A stretch of DNA of 64,000 nt from Armigeres subalbatus. Its lineage: Eukaryota > Arthropoda > Insecta > Diptera > Culicidae. This document shows, in pieces, positions 1-10,951 of this stretch. The notes under the pieces are model-generated. The model had not been told where the DNA came from. It saw only the letters and a list, made by a program, of their open reading frames with translations, and did no database searches. The stretch lies in NCBI RefSeq assembly GCF_024139115.2, contig NC_085141.1:179316994-179380993 (forward strand), written 5' to 3'. A program made the translations under genes and the position numbers. Numbering within the stretch: position 1 is the first letter of the stretch; the number at the start of each line of letters is the position of its first letter.

Positions 1-911
1 ATACCCTGCCTGCACCACTAAAGCATACCGTGCGATCTCAACAGAACAGCCGAAAGCCAGTGACCTGCTGTCGACTAACCGAAGAGTCGAGACATAAAGA
101 ACTCACCTGCACCGATGAGCACGCGGCACAAAACGACCAATTGATACCACTCATATCGCGATCATACTACCGATCGTCAAGTGGTGAATTTCACTTTACT
201 TGCAAACTACTAGACGATGTCTCCAAATACCATCAATCCAGTGGTCAGTTCCAAATAACTATCTCTACGTACAACACCTAGTAGAGCGCGACAAAGTTAA
301 AACTCGAGTGCGTGTTGGCATTGTGTAACTTCGAGTGTCGTCAAAAATACTTAAAGGAACATTGTATACGGATGGAGTGAGTAGGAAGTGCTTTTGAGAT
401 CGGTGAGCAGAGTAAATACTGGTGATTAGGATATGGCCTAAATTCTCCTTCGATACTCCTAGGCCTATTTGTGCATGCTACCGAATGTGTCGACGCGGGA
501 GAGCGGTGGCCAACAACAATTAGTGCCCCGTGTAGTCGCCCAGCACTATAGTGCGACGAACTTTGTGGACAAGACGGTGGGAGCTGGAGATTGCATCTGG
601 ATGGTCGAGGACCTCGCCGAAGGGACACACTTTTACACTTTTACATATTTACAACACTAGAGATAAGTACAACATAGTTTTAAATCTATTGGGGGGAAAA
701 TAAAAATGGGAATTGCATGTAAAATTACAACATTTCTTTTTTACAACTGGTGATGTCGTGGAGTAGAGTCGTAGAAAGAATTTTGATGCTGAGCCACGAA
801 TCTGTACAGGCTGTTCTGCTGCAGGCCAATATTTTCTCATGCATGTTTGATTAACTGTAATTCATGATTTTGTCTCATGCTGGTGGGTGGTTTTCCCCAA
901 ATGACAAGTTC
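1..911. other. No recognisable gene; single-copy-looking sequence
   Basis: No motif, repeat or splice-bounded reading frame was recognised. Short open frames exist on both strands but none resembles a known family. The block from about 430 to 640 is GC-richer than its surroundings. It may be flank or a decayed element end. Confidence 0.4.
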
Positions 912-2346
912 TCCAGGAATTCCTTCGGAAGTTCCTCCAGGAATTCCTTCGGAGGTTCCTCCAGGAATTCCTTCGGAAGTTTTTCCAGGAATTCCTTCGG
1001 AAGTTCCTCCAGGAATTCCTTCGAAAGTTCCTCCAGGAATTCCTTCGGAAGTTCCTCCAGGAATTCCTTCGGAAGTTCCTCCAGGAATTCCTTCGGAAGT
1101 TCCTCCAGGAATTCCTTCGGAAGTTTCTCCAGGAATTCCTTCGGAAGTTCCTCCAGGAATTCCTTCGGAAGTTCCTCCAGGAATTCCTTCGAAAGTTCCT
1201 CCAGGAATTCCTTCGGAAATTCCTCCAGGAATTCCTTCGGAAGTTCCTCCAGGAATTCCTTCGGAAGTTCCTCCAAGAATTCCTTCGGAAGTTCCTCCAG
1301 GAAGTCCTACGGAAGTTCTTCCAGGAATTCCTTTGGAAGTTCCTCCAGGAATTCTTTCGGAAGTTCCTCCAGAAATTCCGAAGAAAGTTCCTGGAGGAAC
1401 TTCCGAAGGATTTCACAAATAAGACAAATAAAACAAATAGTACAAATAAGACAAATAAGACAAATTCCTTCGGAAGTTCCTCCAGGAATTTCTCCGGAAG
1501 TTTATCCAGAAATTCCTTCGGAAGTCCTCCAGAAATTTCTTCTGAAGTTTATCCAGAAATTCTTCCGGAAGTTGAATTCCTTCGAAAGTTCCTCCAGGAA
1601 TTCTTTCGGCAGTTCCTCCAGGAATTCCTTCGGAAGTTCCTCCAGGAATTCCTTCGGAAGTTCCTCCAGGAATTCCTTCGGAAGTTCCTCCAGGAATTCC
1701 TTCGGAAGTTCCTCCAGGAATCCCTTCGGAAGTTCCTCCAAGAATTCCTTCGGAAGTTCCTACAGGAATACCTTCGGAAGTTCCTTCAGGAATTCCTTCG
1801 GAAGTTCCTCCAGGAATTCCTTCGGAAGTTCCTCCAGGAATTCCTTCGGAAGTTCCTCCAGGAATTCCTTCGGAAGTTCCTCCAGGAATTCCTTCGAAAG
1901 TTCCTCCAGGAATTCCTTCGGAAATTCCTCCAGGAATTCCTTCGGAAGTTCCTCCAAGAATTCCTTCGGAAGTTCCTCCAGGAATTCCTTCGGAAGTTCC
2001 TCCAGGAATTCTTTCGGAAGTTCCTCCAGAAATTTCTTCGAAAGTTTCTCCTGGAATTCCTATGGAAGTTCATCCAGGAATTCCTAAGGAAGTTCCTCCA
2101 GGAATTTCTCCGGAAGTTTATCCAGAAATTCCTTCGGTAGTTCCTCCAGAAATTTATAAAAAGTTTATCCAGAAATTCTTCCGGAAGTTCCTCCAGAAAT
2201 TCCTTCGGAAGCTCTTCCAGGAATTCCTAAGGAAGTTCCACCAGGAATTGCTTCGGAATATTCTTCCAGGAATTCCTTCGGAAGTTCCTCAAGGAATTAG
2301 TCCGGAAGTTACCGCAGAAATTCCTTTGGAAGTTCTTTCAGGAATT
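912..2346. repeat. Minisatellite array A, 24-bp unit
   Basis: This is a tandem array of a 24-bp unit whose core is GGAATTCC then TTCGGAAGTTCC, with an EcoRI site in most units and only scattered single-base differences. Because 24 is divisible by three, several frames stay open on both strands: plus-strand frames read SSSRNSFG or VPPGIPSE repeats, minus-strand frames read LEELPKEF or WRNFRRNS. The 407-residue plus-strand frame at 864-2087 is therefore best read as a by-product of the repeat, not a gene. At about 1385-1466 the array is broken by a unit in opposite orientation followed by a tract of ACAAATAAG-like units. The end near 2346 abuts a retrotransposon fragment. Confidence 0.9.
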
Positions 2347-2365
2347 CATCATTCAAACATCTGAC

Positions 2366-3104
2366 CGTCGTTGATCGGCCTTCAACCTGCCTGGTATTCG
2401 CCGACGAAGAACTCCTCAAGCGGTCTCAGTCTGTTAAACAGGATACGCGACAGGATTTTGTACGCCGAGTTCAGGAGGGTGATCCCTCTGTAATTGGCAC
2501 ACTCTAGTCTGGGCCCTTGCTTATAGATTGGGCATATGAGGCCATCCAACCAGCCGGCAGGCAGTTCTTCATCCTCTCATATTTTCTGGATAATGTGGTG
2601 GATTGATTGATGCAGCTGCTCACTTCCGTGTTTGAGAAGCTCGACCAGGACCTCGTCCTTCCCAGCAGCTTTACAGTTTTTCAGCTCGTTCAGAGCCTTC
2701 TTAACCTCGTCCAGCGTTAGTGATTCCACAGCTACACCGTCGCCGACTATGTCCATCCTGTTCCTTAATACACCTTCATTTTCACCGTTCAACAAATCTT
2801 TTATTTTTCCTGCTGTGGATTCGTTTCTCTGTGCAGTGTCGCTGTGCAGTGTCTAACACTTCCTGCGCTGTTGTAGTCACAGCTTCGTGGGTATTTTCCC
2901 ACAATCTGTTGACGTCGCCAGATCCGATGGCATCTCCTATCCGCTCGTCCAGCTTCTGGCTGTACTGTTCAGCAACTTCTCTAACTGACAAGCGTAGGAT
3001 ATTGAAACGCACCGTTCTGTTGTTTCGTAAATTCGTGTCGCTGGAAAGTCGCGCCCGATTTTTTGCAACTACAAGATAGTGATCCGAGTCGATGTTCGCA
3101 CATC
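2366..3104 (-). pseudogene. Non-LTR retrotransposon ORF2 fragment (endonuclease end, linker, RT fingers), RTE/JAM1-like
   Basis: Reading the minus strand from 3104 down, the sequence begins with the end of an APE-type endonuclease, including the catalytic-type motif DSDHYLVV (about 3065-3095). A linker region follows (residues RFNILRLSVREVAEQ, near 2970-3012), then the start of a reverse transcriptase. RT motifs are LKNCKAAGKDE (about 2655-2690), LPAGWLDGLICPIYKQGP (about 2510-2565) and NYRGITLLNSAYKILSRIL (about 2435-2495). The frame ends at a stop after GEYQAG and the catalytic YADD half is missing. It is truncated at both ends and frameshifted, so inactive. The family is a mosquito non-LTR element; RTE/JAM1-like is my best clade guess but needs a phylogeny. 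It abuts array A downstream. Confidence 0.8.
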
Positions 3105-3119
3105 AATTCCATCGCAATT

Positions 3120-3575
3120 GTTACCGCCAAAGCTTTTGGAACGTTGGGAATGATGATGCGTAACACAGGGATCTTTACTGTCGTTTATTGTCTCAAATCG
3201 TTACACGTTTCGCTTGTTCGTAGCATTTTCCAAAGCAGCACATATGTTGCAAAGAAGTTTCAGTAACGCATATGCCTCCAAATTTGGTCACATTAAGACT
3301 GCTGCAACCAAATCAGTGTGAGTTGTGCTACTCGGTTGCATATGGTGTTACTATCTGGGACCCGTATCATGCCGTGAAAATCGCCTGCCTAGAACCAGTC
3401 CAGAATGCTTTTGTACGATGTGCACTTCGTTTCCCTTCGTGGTGCACACGTGAGATTCTTCCACCCTACCAACAACGATGTGCCTAGATCCACCTACCAG
3501 CAGCGATGTGTACTTCTACAACATTTCCTAATTATTGACCTGCTTTTGGGAAAACTTCGAATCAACGCTACAGAA
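3120..3575 (+). pseudogene. Non-LTR retrotransposon RT C-terminal fragment, jockey-like
   Basis: Plus-strand frames match the region after the RT catalytic core of jockey-type elements. AFGTLGMMMRNTG with LKSLHVSLVRSI lies at about 3129-3225. In another frame, YGVTIWDPYHAVKIACLE then PVQNAFVRCALRFPSW lies at about 3340-3445, and YQQRCVLLQHFLIIDLLLGK at about 3500-3555. The first and second blocks are separated by about 100 bp of unrelated or scrambled sequence and a frame change. This is a short, decayed remnant of a different family from the adjacent minus-strand fragment. Confidence 0.65.
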
Positions 3576-3589
3576 AGGATAACCAGGAG

Positions 3590-3840
3590 ATTTTATTTTT
3601 TTCGTCGTGCAGCGCTTCGGAATCCAAATACTTTTTTGGGTCATGTACAGCACGGGTGGTACAAAGGGCCGACTTGAAAGACCTCCATCCTTGGCGATCT
3701 TCAGCTATCGCCTTAACCTGTTGCCAAGTTAGACTTCGGTTGATTTCTTTCATTTTTTTATGGAGGCTACGCCGCCATGAGCCTTTAAGTCTGCCTCTGC
3801 TGCGATAATCGGCTGTGTTCCAGTCAGTCTTGCAAAATGT
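3590..3840 (-). pseudogene. Non-LTR retrotransposon ORF2 C-terminal tail
   Basis: The minus-strand frame reads KTDWNTADYRSRGRLKG, then SWRRSLHKKMKEINRSLTWQ and VKAIAEDRQGWRSFKSALC. This W-Q-x-V-K-x-x-A-x-D-R-x-x-W pattern is the usual C-terminal tail of a group of arthropod non-LTR ORF2 proteins. It lies upstream, in minus-strand order, of the endonuclease/RT fragment at 2366-3104, the wrong order for one element, so it is probably a separate 5'-truncated insertion. The endonuclease and RT domains are absent. Confidence 0.65.
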
Positions 3841-4876
3841 CGTGACCATCACCAGATGATCAGATATGAAAACAAAAACCACCACGCTTTTAAACGATGT
3901 TCTTTACTGACAATCACTGCAAGCGCATCGTGACATGTAGAAGCTGACACGTGAGTACCTTCGGTAAGCGTGATCAATCTGGGTGTCCAATCTGGGTGTC
4001 CAACCACAAGCTGAGAGCCATAAAGAGCATCAGGTCGGTCAGCTGTCAAAAGTGCAGGTGAGCACCGTTATTGATTGATTTTGTTGTCGTTTGATTGGAC
4101 TGACGTCGTTTTTAATTGATAAATTGGATAAATCAATAGTTAAATTAAGGGTTCATTCACAAATTACATAACGCTAAAATGGACCTGGGGGCTGACTATC
4201 TTTTGAAAAAGGCCAAATTTTTTTTATTGATTTTTTCAAATGGATACAATCAAAAAACGACGCATCCTACAAAAAAATGTTATATGGGTGACTATCGCAA
4301 AATCAGTCAAAGTTTCTAATAAAGATATCGGAAACAATTCAAATTGAGCCCTACACTGAAAAAAAATCATTTTCAACAGTTTCAAAAATTAAAACTCGAT
4401 TTGCGAAAAAACGCTTTTTTATTAGTATGAAATTGTGTCTCAAGATAGGTGATTATGTTCCCTACCAACCGTCCATACATCGCAAGCTGGGCACTTTGAA
4501 GGAAAAAAAGTTTTTCTAACAAAAACTTTTTCTTGTCGAACTGAATCCCCTTGCGACTAGTTGTCAACGTTTTAATAATGTGTACCACTTGTTTGATTTT
4601 GATATTTCAAAAAGTGTGTTAAAATCTGTTAAGATTCAGGGAATCCATCCAGTCAGAAAAGCTGGAAAAGTGGGAGAAACCGGGAATAATGCAGGAAATC
4701 ATCCATCCAACCGGGAAATTATTCATCAGGTCACAAACATCAAAACATCACCAAAATTATGATCAAACTTATGTCTTGAGTAATTGTCATTAGAAAATTA
4801 TATGTCTGGTAATAATGTGAGTCATTATTTTTTTTGCTGTTTTTTTCTTTCAGTTATAATGATATCTATTAAAGTG
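3841..4876. other. AT-rich sequence, no gene; short MITE-end fragment
   Basis: At about 4147-4180 the sequence contains CACAAATTACATAACGCT, which matches the end of the MITE at 59705-59877, so it is probably a truncated copy. The rest is AT-rich with no motif recognised. Confidence 0.45.
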
Positions 4877-5412
4877 TAGGGTAGATGTACCAGTCGTGGC
4901 TATAGCACCAGTTGTCGCACTAGTGCATTATACACCAAGTGGCACATCACATCACCACAAAACGTTTTCTGATCAGTGAACCATATTCATATGACACGAT
5001 AACACCTTTAATCTCCTCCAAATCAAACAAACCATAATTGTAAAAAATGATTTTGCTTAATTTTTGTCGTTCTTTGCACCAGTTGTGGTCCCAATTTGGC
5101 AAACTCCATAAGAAAACAATGCGATTTGCCAAAATAGGAACCAAAATTAAAAATAGTGTCACAAGTGGTACATGCGTTCCTATTATGGATTAAGAAATTT
5201 TGGGTCACTATCACGAATTTTAATGCAGTTTTCACATTTGTTCTAAGAAGCAAGAAGGGAAACCTTCCGCATGACATATCAACACCACCCACATGCCTTT
5301 TATTTATATTTGAAATTGTTCTTAAACCGTCTAAGACGAATTCCACTAAACGAGCTTAATATATTTTACTGAGTTGTTCTTAACTATGGCGACGATTGGT
5401 ACACCAACCCTA
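4877..5412. mobile_element. TA-flanked non-autonomous DNA element with about 29-bp TIRs
   Basis: The left end reads TA then GGGTAGATGTACCAGTCG. The reverse complement of the right end reads TA then GGGTTGGTGTACCAATCG. The inverted match extends about 29 bp, and TA at both outer edges is consistent with a TA target duplication as in Tc1/mariner-type elements. Inside are repeated short motifs related to CACCAGTTGT and ACAAGTGGTACA. The element is 536 bp and no transposase frame is present. It shares its design with the element at 62508-63926. Confidence 0.75.
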
Positions 5413-6248
5413 TGGGATTTTTAGAAGTTCATAAATTGGAACTTTTATGGTTTCTGGAGTTGTTTTAGACTTATCGTGATTCACTTCTATGTCAGTGTAT
5501 TTGAACTCTATTTTTAAAATCGATTTCCGCATTGTCTTTGTTTGGGCCAAATGGGCCACTGTTTCGACAACTTAGAATATTTGTATAATGGAATTGATAA
5601 ATCTAAGAATAAGTAAATTGAAAATTGAAATAATAAGTAAATTTAAACGACTTTCATCCGACCTACAAACTATTCATAAGAGCGATGGCCAAATCTCATC
5701 CCCCCTCAAATTGTTTTTTTAGTTTAATGGAAATTTGTTAAGGTGAAAATCGGCAATGATTAATTGATTTTACAACTTGCTTCAATGAATCAAAACCTAA
5801 AAGAAAATTATGAAAATTCATGTTTTGAAATTGATAAAATCGCGAATAAATGTTTTGATCGCCCAAAACGTGCAAACAAACAAAATATTGGGTCTTAGAG
5901 GAATAGTTTTAGACGTCATGAATCTCTTAAGTAATTCGAAGAAAAAATTAGATTATAGTTAAATTTGCTCATGTCGTCGGATGAGAAACCATCCTAAGAA
6001 TAATTTGGATTGTAAGACTATCTTTTAGATCGGACACCTTATTGTCCTCCTCCAGGGCTTTGTCCTGGGACTCAGGGCCAATAGTTATCTAAAGCTCCAA
6101 AAAGAATTGGGTTCCCTTGATGTTATGCGGAAGGACTTCCCTCAAACTAAAAACCAAGGTGAATTAACCAAAAAAAGACGGAACACTAAGCTGAGCTCGT
6201 AAATTAATAAAAACGTGAGCAGTATGTTCAGTTCAATTATTCATTTTA
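5413..6248. other. AT-rich intergenic or intronic sequence
   Basis: AT-rich sequence with no long frame, repeat or RNA motif recognised. Confidence 0.4.
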
Positions 6249-6773
6249 ATGAAAAAGGATTTACGGGGAAATGATAAGGATACAATCGTTTACACACCTC
6301 TGAAGAATAATGGCTTCATTGTTGTCCGTGCTGGATTGCACCGGGTGGCATCGTGTCGCGAAGCGGGCGGGTCCCGTGGCATAACCTTCGACGCATCATC
6401 TCGATCCTCTTCAAACCTGGACCGGCGTGGGCGATCACGGTGGATCCTTCTTTGCTCCGCCAGTGGAGTGGCGAAAACGGCTCCTCTGAATTCGAACGGG
6501 ATGGTGGTAATCGTGCCTCTTGCGGATGGATGGCACACCGGGGCTTTACGTCTTCCGAGATTACTTTCTTTCTACTTTACTCACTTTCCGAGATCCGCCG
6601 GTTCGTTGCACTTCTTCTTCTACCGTTCTTCTTCTACCGGACAAATCCGACGCAGGAAGCACAGGATGAACGAAATCCTCCAGGACACTCTTCGTGACAC
6701 TACCGGGCAAATTGAAACACGCGTTCACGGGCGTTCACTACTTTTTAAAGAAAAAAAGGAATCGACAGATTAA
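6249..6773 (+). CDS. Uncertain 174-residue ORF in a GC-richer block
   Basis: An ATG-initiated frame of 174 codons lies in a block clearly richer in GC than the AT-rich DNA on both sides. The product is rich in Arg and Ser (AGLHRVASCREAGGSRG, FDASSRSSSNLDRRGRSRW) and matches no family I know. There is no clear signal peptide or membrane segment. Other frames, including an 82-residue one on the minus strand (6290-6538), are open across the same block, as expected from low stop-codon density in GC-rich sequence. It may be conserved non-coding DNA, an exon of an unknown gene, or part of a mobile element. Confidence 0.15.
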   Translation: MKKDLRGNDKDTIVYTPLKNNGFIVVRAGLHRVASCREAGGSRGITFDASSRSSSNLDRRGRSRWILLCSASGVAKTAPLNSNGMVVIVPLADGWHTGALRLPRLLSFYFTHFPRSAGSLHFFFYRSSSTGQIRRRKHRMNEILQDTLRDTTGQIETRVHGRSLLFKEKKESTD

Positions 6774-9385
6774 AAAAACACCACTTCTTAGGTTCAAGGC
6801 GTTCACCTAATAGAGAGCAATTCTGTCGCTGACAGTCCCTTTTAAGGGGTTCCTCCTTCCTGGTATAGAATGTATTCCCGACAGTCGTAGTCAACTGTGG
6901 CGGTTATGTGTAACGTTATGGGATAGGCGAAGGAGAGGTGTTCAAAGGCATTGGGAATAATTTATTCTCGGTATAACTTTTGGTTCATATTCGTTGGATT
7001 TTCAGTTCGTTCTTATTTCTAGCACATCGAATTCATTGTTTTTTTTGTGATTATATAATAATGTCAATAGCAAAAGCAATAGTAATAATAATTTGTGAAT
7101 AGTAATAGCAATAATAACAAATAAAACACAGGGAATACCAAAACTACTGTACAAAATATTTACAAATGCAAATGTAACCGAAGTAAGAGGTTACAGGATG
7201 CGCTTTAATAATTACTTAATTACCGTCCAAAACATAAAATTTAATAAAATGAATTGATTGATAATAGTCGTCTGATACTTTTTAGACCATCATCCATAAT
7301 ATTACCAAAATAATTAAAACTGGACCACAGCATCGCATATCTTAGCACTTAACACACTGCTGCAATGATATCAATACCTGATCCTGACATACACGAGTAA
7401 GTGTTGACCAATATAGGGTTGATTAATTGGATTTACAAGGTTAAAATTTGTGGTTTCTAGACTTAATGGAACTTGCTCAACAGTAGCTTTAGGAACTTTT
7501 TCAAATGAAAGTGAACCTTCTCATTAGTAGATTGCGATTCAATATGTCAGCTGCTGAACAGGAACGGAATTTTATCTTCCAGCCCTTTTCCCCATTAGCC
7601 TAGTTGCTCCCGTGCCGCGTAGAACCACTGTCAATCTGCTGACAATTTCCACCTCGCAAAAACCCACCCGTCCCGGTCACAGTTCATTGTGTGGAACATA
7701 TTCGAAACAAATTAAACACTAACCAATTCAATTACCGCTACCAGAAGTGCACGGCCGAAACTTTCACCGATGGTGCTCAGAGGACAGATCAATTGATGAG
7801 CAGCGCGCACGTTCGTTCGTTTGCCCGGTTGTCTATTCTGTCTGCTTCTATGGAGGCGCGCCTGTCAAAAATGTGTCCGGCAGTCCGATATTGAAACACG
7901 GGGGTCGATCGTTGTTGCATTGGCAGCATGTTGGCTGCGTTTATCAATTTTTCAGCCGTTTTATCGTTTTGACAAGACAACTACGAGCCACCACGCACTG
8001 TGCGATAAGGTTGATCTGCTGCCACCCTCTCGTGGTTTTGATTGAAATTAAATTTTAGAAGTAAACGCAGCGTACCCGGCCGGGTGGCATACCGCTGCTC
8101 AACGACGATGAGTTAGTTTGGATTGGTACGAAGCAACATCGCATCATCGGAAGAGACTGAAGTTTATTTCAAATTAAAATTATTGCGGTCTGACTGATTT
8201 GATTGAATTAGTTATGGCCTGCGTTGGTACAGGCTGTATGATTTGCTCTGACGACCGTTGTCAGTCACGTGGTTGAGTGAGGGAGCCTACCGCCATACAA
8301 CAGATTTTATCCCATTATTAGGCGAATTATAAACAGATTCCATATGGTTTGCGGCACGAACGAGTGTTAATATTGAATCAAAAATGTAACACTCAATATT
8401 ATAAATTGATGTACGCTTGGTATCGTTTGGGATTTTTTCGTGGTGTAAGAGTTTGACTCCTACAGAGACCGTATAGAATCCTTCTGTGAAAAATGCACCT
8501 TCATTTTTTATATCCGTTAAGTGTCGGTAATTCTGTGCAGCTTAGCTTCTTTTATTTATTTTTTATATTTCCTGTGGTCATTCTAGCAGTAGAAATTGTG
8601 TAGCAGAAAAATAGTGAAGTTGAAAAAAGTAAAGTAAAATTATGAAAAATATGACAGGAAAAAAGCTGAAACCGTGTTTGCTTTCCCGTTCATTGAATCA
8701 AATGTAACTTCCACGGAATGATATATCGCGATGGCATGTGTATAAACCGCAATCTTTTGGCCATTCAACAGTCACACTACAACCTTTCCGGGCGATTTTC
8801 TTGCCGCATCCGATTTATGGTCACATTTTCACGGTTCACTGCTGTCTCATCCGCCGTGTTTTCCGACATTTTTTCTGTTGTTTCCATCCTCTTCGCTTCA
8901 CGGGGATGCTATCAATTTTTCAATATATGGGTGCCAAAAGTCGTTAAGTTCCCAACACAAGTCATCGAGTGGTGGCTCAAACGGATTCGGTATGGCGGAG
9001 TACCTACTGTTTGGTATGTGAACTCTTGGAATGATTCCGTTCTTGAAGCCGGCTCTCGGACGGAACAAAATGGGCGGATTCTATGCGAGGAGACGACTCG
9101 GAAAGAATCACTAGACTGGAAATTATATCGCAGTATGAATGTAGGTATGCGCTTTTATGTTACGTTTTTATGAAGGATGCTGATGCTTTCCGCTTCGAAC
9201 TTCATCCCGGGTGGGTGAAGTTTCTCGAATGCAGCTTGAAATTGTTTGTTTGCAGAACTTGCATCGGGACTCTATTTATTCGATTTGTTTTTTACATAAA
9301 CATGCATTATTCAGCCTTCATGTGTAACAAATGAACATTCAGAACCATTCTACAGAAATAAATGCATTTGATTTTGTTTTTAACC
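6774..9385. other. No recognised gene; mixed AT-rich and GC-richer unique sequence
   Basis: Contents include simple AATAAT/AGCAAT-like runs near 7050-7130, a GC-richer block at about 7560-8060, and a 151-codon frame at 8718-9173. That frame has no recognisable motif and its codon pattern is not convincing. No repeats or RNA genes were recognised. The GC-richer block could be conserved non-coding DNA. Confidence 0.35.
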
Positions 9386-9497
9386 TAGGGCATTACAAAT
9401 AGTTTTTAAAAATATGTTTCCTTGCAGTAAGATAGAGATTACCCTACGACCTCTCTTAGGTATCACGAGCAAGTAGTTCTAAGTTCTAATGCCCTAG
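9386..9497. repeat. Small inverted-repeat unit (possible miniature element)
   Basis: CTAGGGCATTA near 9386 is mirrored by TAATGCCCTAG near 9487, giving 11-bp inverted ends around about 110 bp. No target duplication is evident, so the call is tentative. Confidence 0.3.
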
Positions 9498-9613
9498 CTA
9501 AGGAAACACTGCTTTATTGTCTTATTTGTAACGCTATTCATGGTTATTTTTACATTATGCATCAATTAATTGCATATTATTCGGCAACTCGACCGAACGA
9601 AAACCATTTTTTT

Positions 9614-9866
9614 GTTAAATATCTTGGCTGTGCATATGCACAGCATATGTTTCGAAATGGACACATTGATATGAAATTTGCGAAAAAGAATCCACGTGTC
9701 TTGGAGAGTCAGACCCTCAACCTCCTACTCTCTAGATAGGCGTGATAACCCTACACAACAAGACCACTTAAAGGTCACGTTTGCGGAAAAGCCATCAGAA
9801 TCCGAGTACCAACCTCCACCGCGGTTAGCTCTCTTTTTTGCAAATTGAATATCTTACGCATGCTTG
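9614..9866 (-). repeat. Left arm of inverted pair: tRNA-like-headed repeat (SINE-like)
   Basis: This arm is the reverse complement, with few differences, of 10027-10285. On the minus strand it carries a tRNA-like block at 9697-9765 whose T-arm is damaged: the TTCGAGT loop seen in the other arm is lost, with about 3 bp missing. It also has a perfect CTGTGCATATGCACAG palindrome near 9629. The tRNA-like head suggests a polymerase III retroposon. Confidence 0.6.
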
Positions 9867-10026
9867 ATTTGTCCAATCTCCACATGTGCTTTACTATTGT
9901 ATATCCACAGCCAAGCGAGTGCACATTGTTTATTAAACGAGAGGATCGCACTCCATGCCCCCCAGTAACTGTCTGGGCGGGACGGTATAGAATGCGAATT
10001 CAATCGCACTCTGCTGTGCCAAAGAC

Positions 10027-10285
10027 TCAAGCATCCGAAAGATATTCAATTTGCCAAAAAGAGAGCTAACCGCGGTGGAGGTTGGTACTCGGATTCTGAT
10101 GGCTTTTCCGCAAACGTGACCTTTAAGTGGTCTTGTTGTGTAGGGGTTATCACGCCTATCTAGAGAGTAGGAGGTTGAGGGTTCGAGTCCCTCCAAGACA
10201 CGTGGATTCTTTTTCGCAAATTTCATATCAATTTGTCCATTTCGAAACATATGCTGTGCGTATGCACAGCCAAGATATTTAACAT
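10027..10285 (+). repeat. Right arm of inverted pair: tRNA-like-headed repeat (SINE-like)
   Basis: This is the better preserved arm, with a tRNA-like block at 10129-10200. About 160 bp separates it from the left arm, so a transcript through both would fold into a long hairpin. Ends and target duplication are not clear, so a single duplication-inversion or two separate insertions are both possible. Confidence 0.6.
10129..10200 (+). tRNA. tRNA-like sequence, Val-like body with AGA at the anticodon position (probably SINE head)
   Basis: The 72-nt block folds as a class I tRNA. The acceptor stem is GGTCTTG/CAAGACA with a G-A mismatch at the first pair. The D-arm region TGTGTAGGGGTTATCACG is nearly identical to insect tRNA-Val. 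The anticodon stem is CCTAT/GTAGG with loop CTAGAGA, and the T-arm GAGGG-TTCGAGT-CCCTC is perfect, with a B box GGTTCGAGTCC. The loop puts AGA at 34-36, which would read a serine codon, yet there is no long variable arm as real tRNA-Ser has. Its embedding in a repeated unit argues for a SINE head or pseudogene rather than a working tRNA. Confidence 0.4.
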
Positions 10286-10494
10286 TATGCATCAGTTAAA
10301 CAAGATAACTAGTTGATGCCATTCAAAAATTGCCAAAAATCTCAATCATATTGATAATATTTACATTTAAAAAAAGTGGTGATATTATGATGAATACCAC
10401 AATTTATTGCAGAATTCATAATTTTGGCCAAAAAGGGTCAGGGTCGTTTTGGGGCCTCTTCCCCTAGACATTTTTCGTCTTAGAAAACGTCAAC

Positions 10495-10567
10495 GGCGCC
10501 GACTGAGTTTGAACCAAGGCCCATTGGAGTGAGAGGCAGGCGCGCTTACCGCTCAATCACCGACGCC
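10495..10567 (-). tRNA. tRNA-Glu(CTC)-like degenerate sequence
   Basis: On the minus strand the 73-nt block has a 7-bp acceptor stem (GGCGTCG with CGGCGCC, one G-T pair). An A-box-like TGATTGAGCGG, an anticodon loop CTCTCAC as in tRNA-Glu(CTC), and a B-box-like GGTTCAAACTC follow. The anticodon and T stems do not pair well, so it is a pseudogene or SINE head rather than a functional tRNA. Confidence 0.35.
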
Positions 10568-10588
10568 GTTAAATAATATTTCTAAAGT

Positions 10589-10829
10589 GCTTTGAGAATA
10601 GGTCGTATGTGCAAAAGAGAGTCTCTCTTTGCTTCCTCTCTCTTTCGATTATTACAACACTATACTAAAGTTTACTTCGGATTTTTTGGTAGATATTCAA
10701 AGACAATAGCTTTGACTAGCGTGCTGAAATGAAAAAGTAGCAACAAGTTCATAACTAGCCTATATAGTAGCGAAAGATAGTGTGAACAAAGAGAGCCTCT
10801 TTTTTGCACATACGACCTATTCTCAAAGC
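10589..10829. mobile_element. MITE with about 40-bp TIRs
   Basis: The 241-bp segment begins GCTTTGAGAATAGGTCG and ends with its complement CGACCTATTCTCAAAGC. The inverted match continues through TATGTGCAAAA and the GAGTCTCTCTTTG-like stretch for about 40 bp. No coding frame is present. No unambiguous target duplication was seen, so superfamily is not assigned. Confidence 0.7.
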
Positions 10830-10951
10830 AATCCAGATTTGTGGTCTAATTTTCTCGGACATAGTCTTTAAACTTTTGGGAATTTCTCAGAATTACCAAA
10901 TACGATATTTCCATAAATGGTGGAAATTTCTATAAGGAAATTTAAATAAGA

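Noticed and set aside
864..2087. A 407-residue repetitive protein gene
   Set aside because: The 24-bp period is divisible by three and frames are open on both strands; the frame runs through array A only and has no non-repeat domain.
912..2346. CRISPR array
   Set aside because: Units are head-to-tail without unique spacers, and the genome is eukaryotic.
8718..9173. A 151-residue protein-coding gene
   Set aside because: No recognised motif, no clear start context or splice support, and overlapping alternative frames; treated as chance.
10129..10200. A functional tRNA-Val or tRNA-Ser gene
   Set aside because: AGA at the anticodon position in a class I body, a mismatch at the first acceptor pair, and location inside a duplicated repeat.
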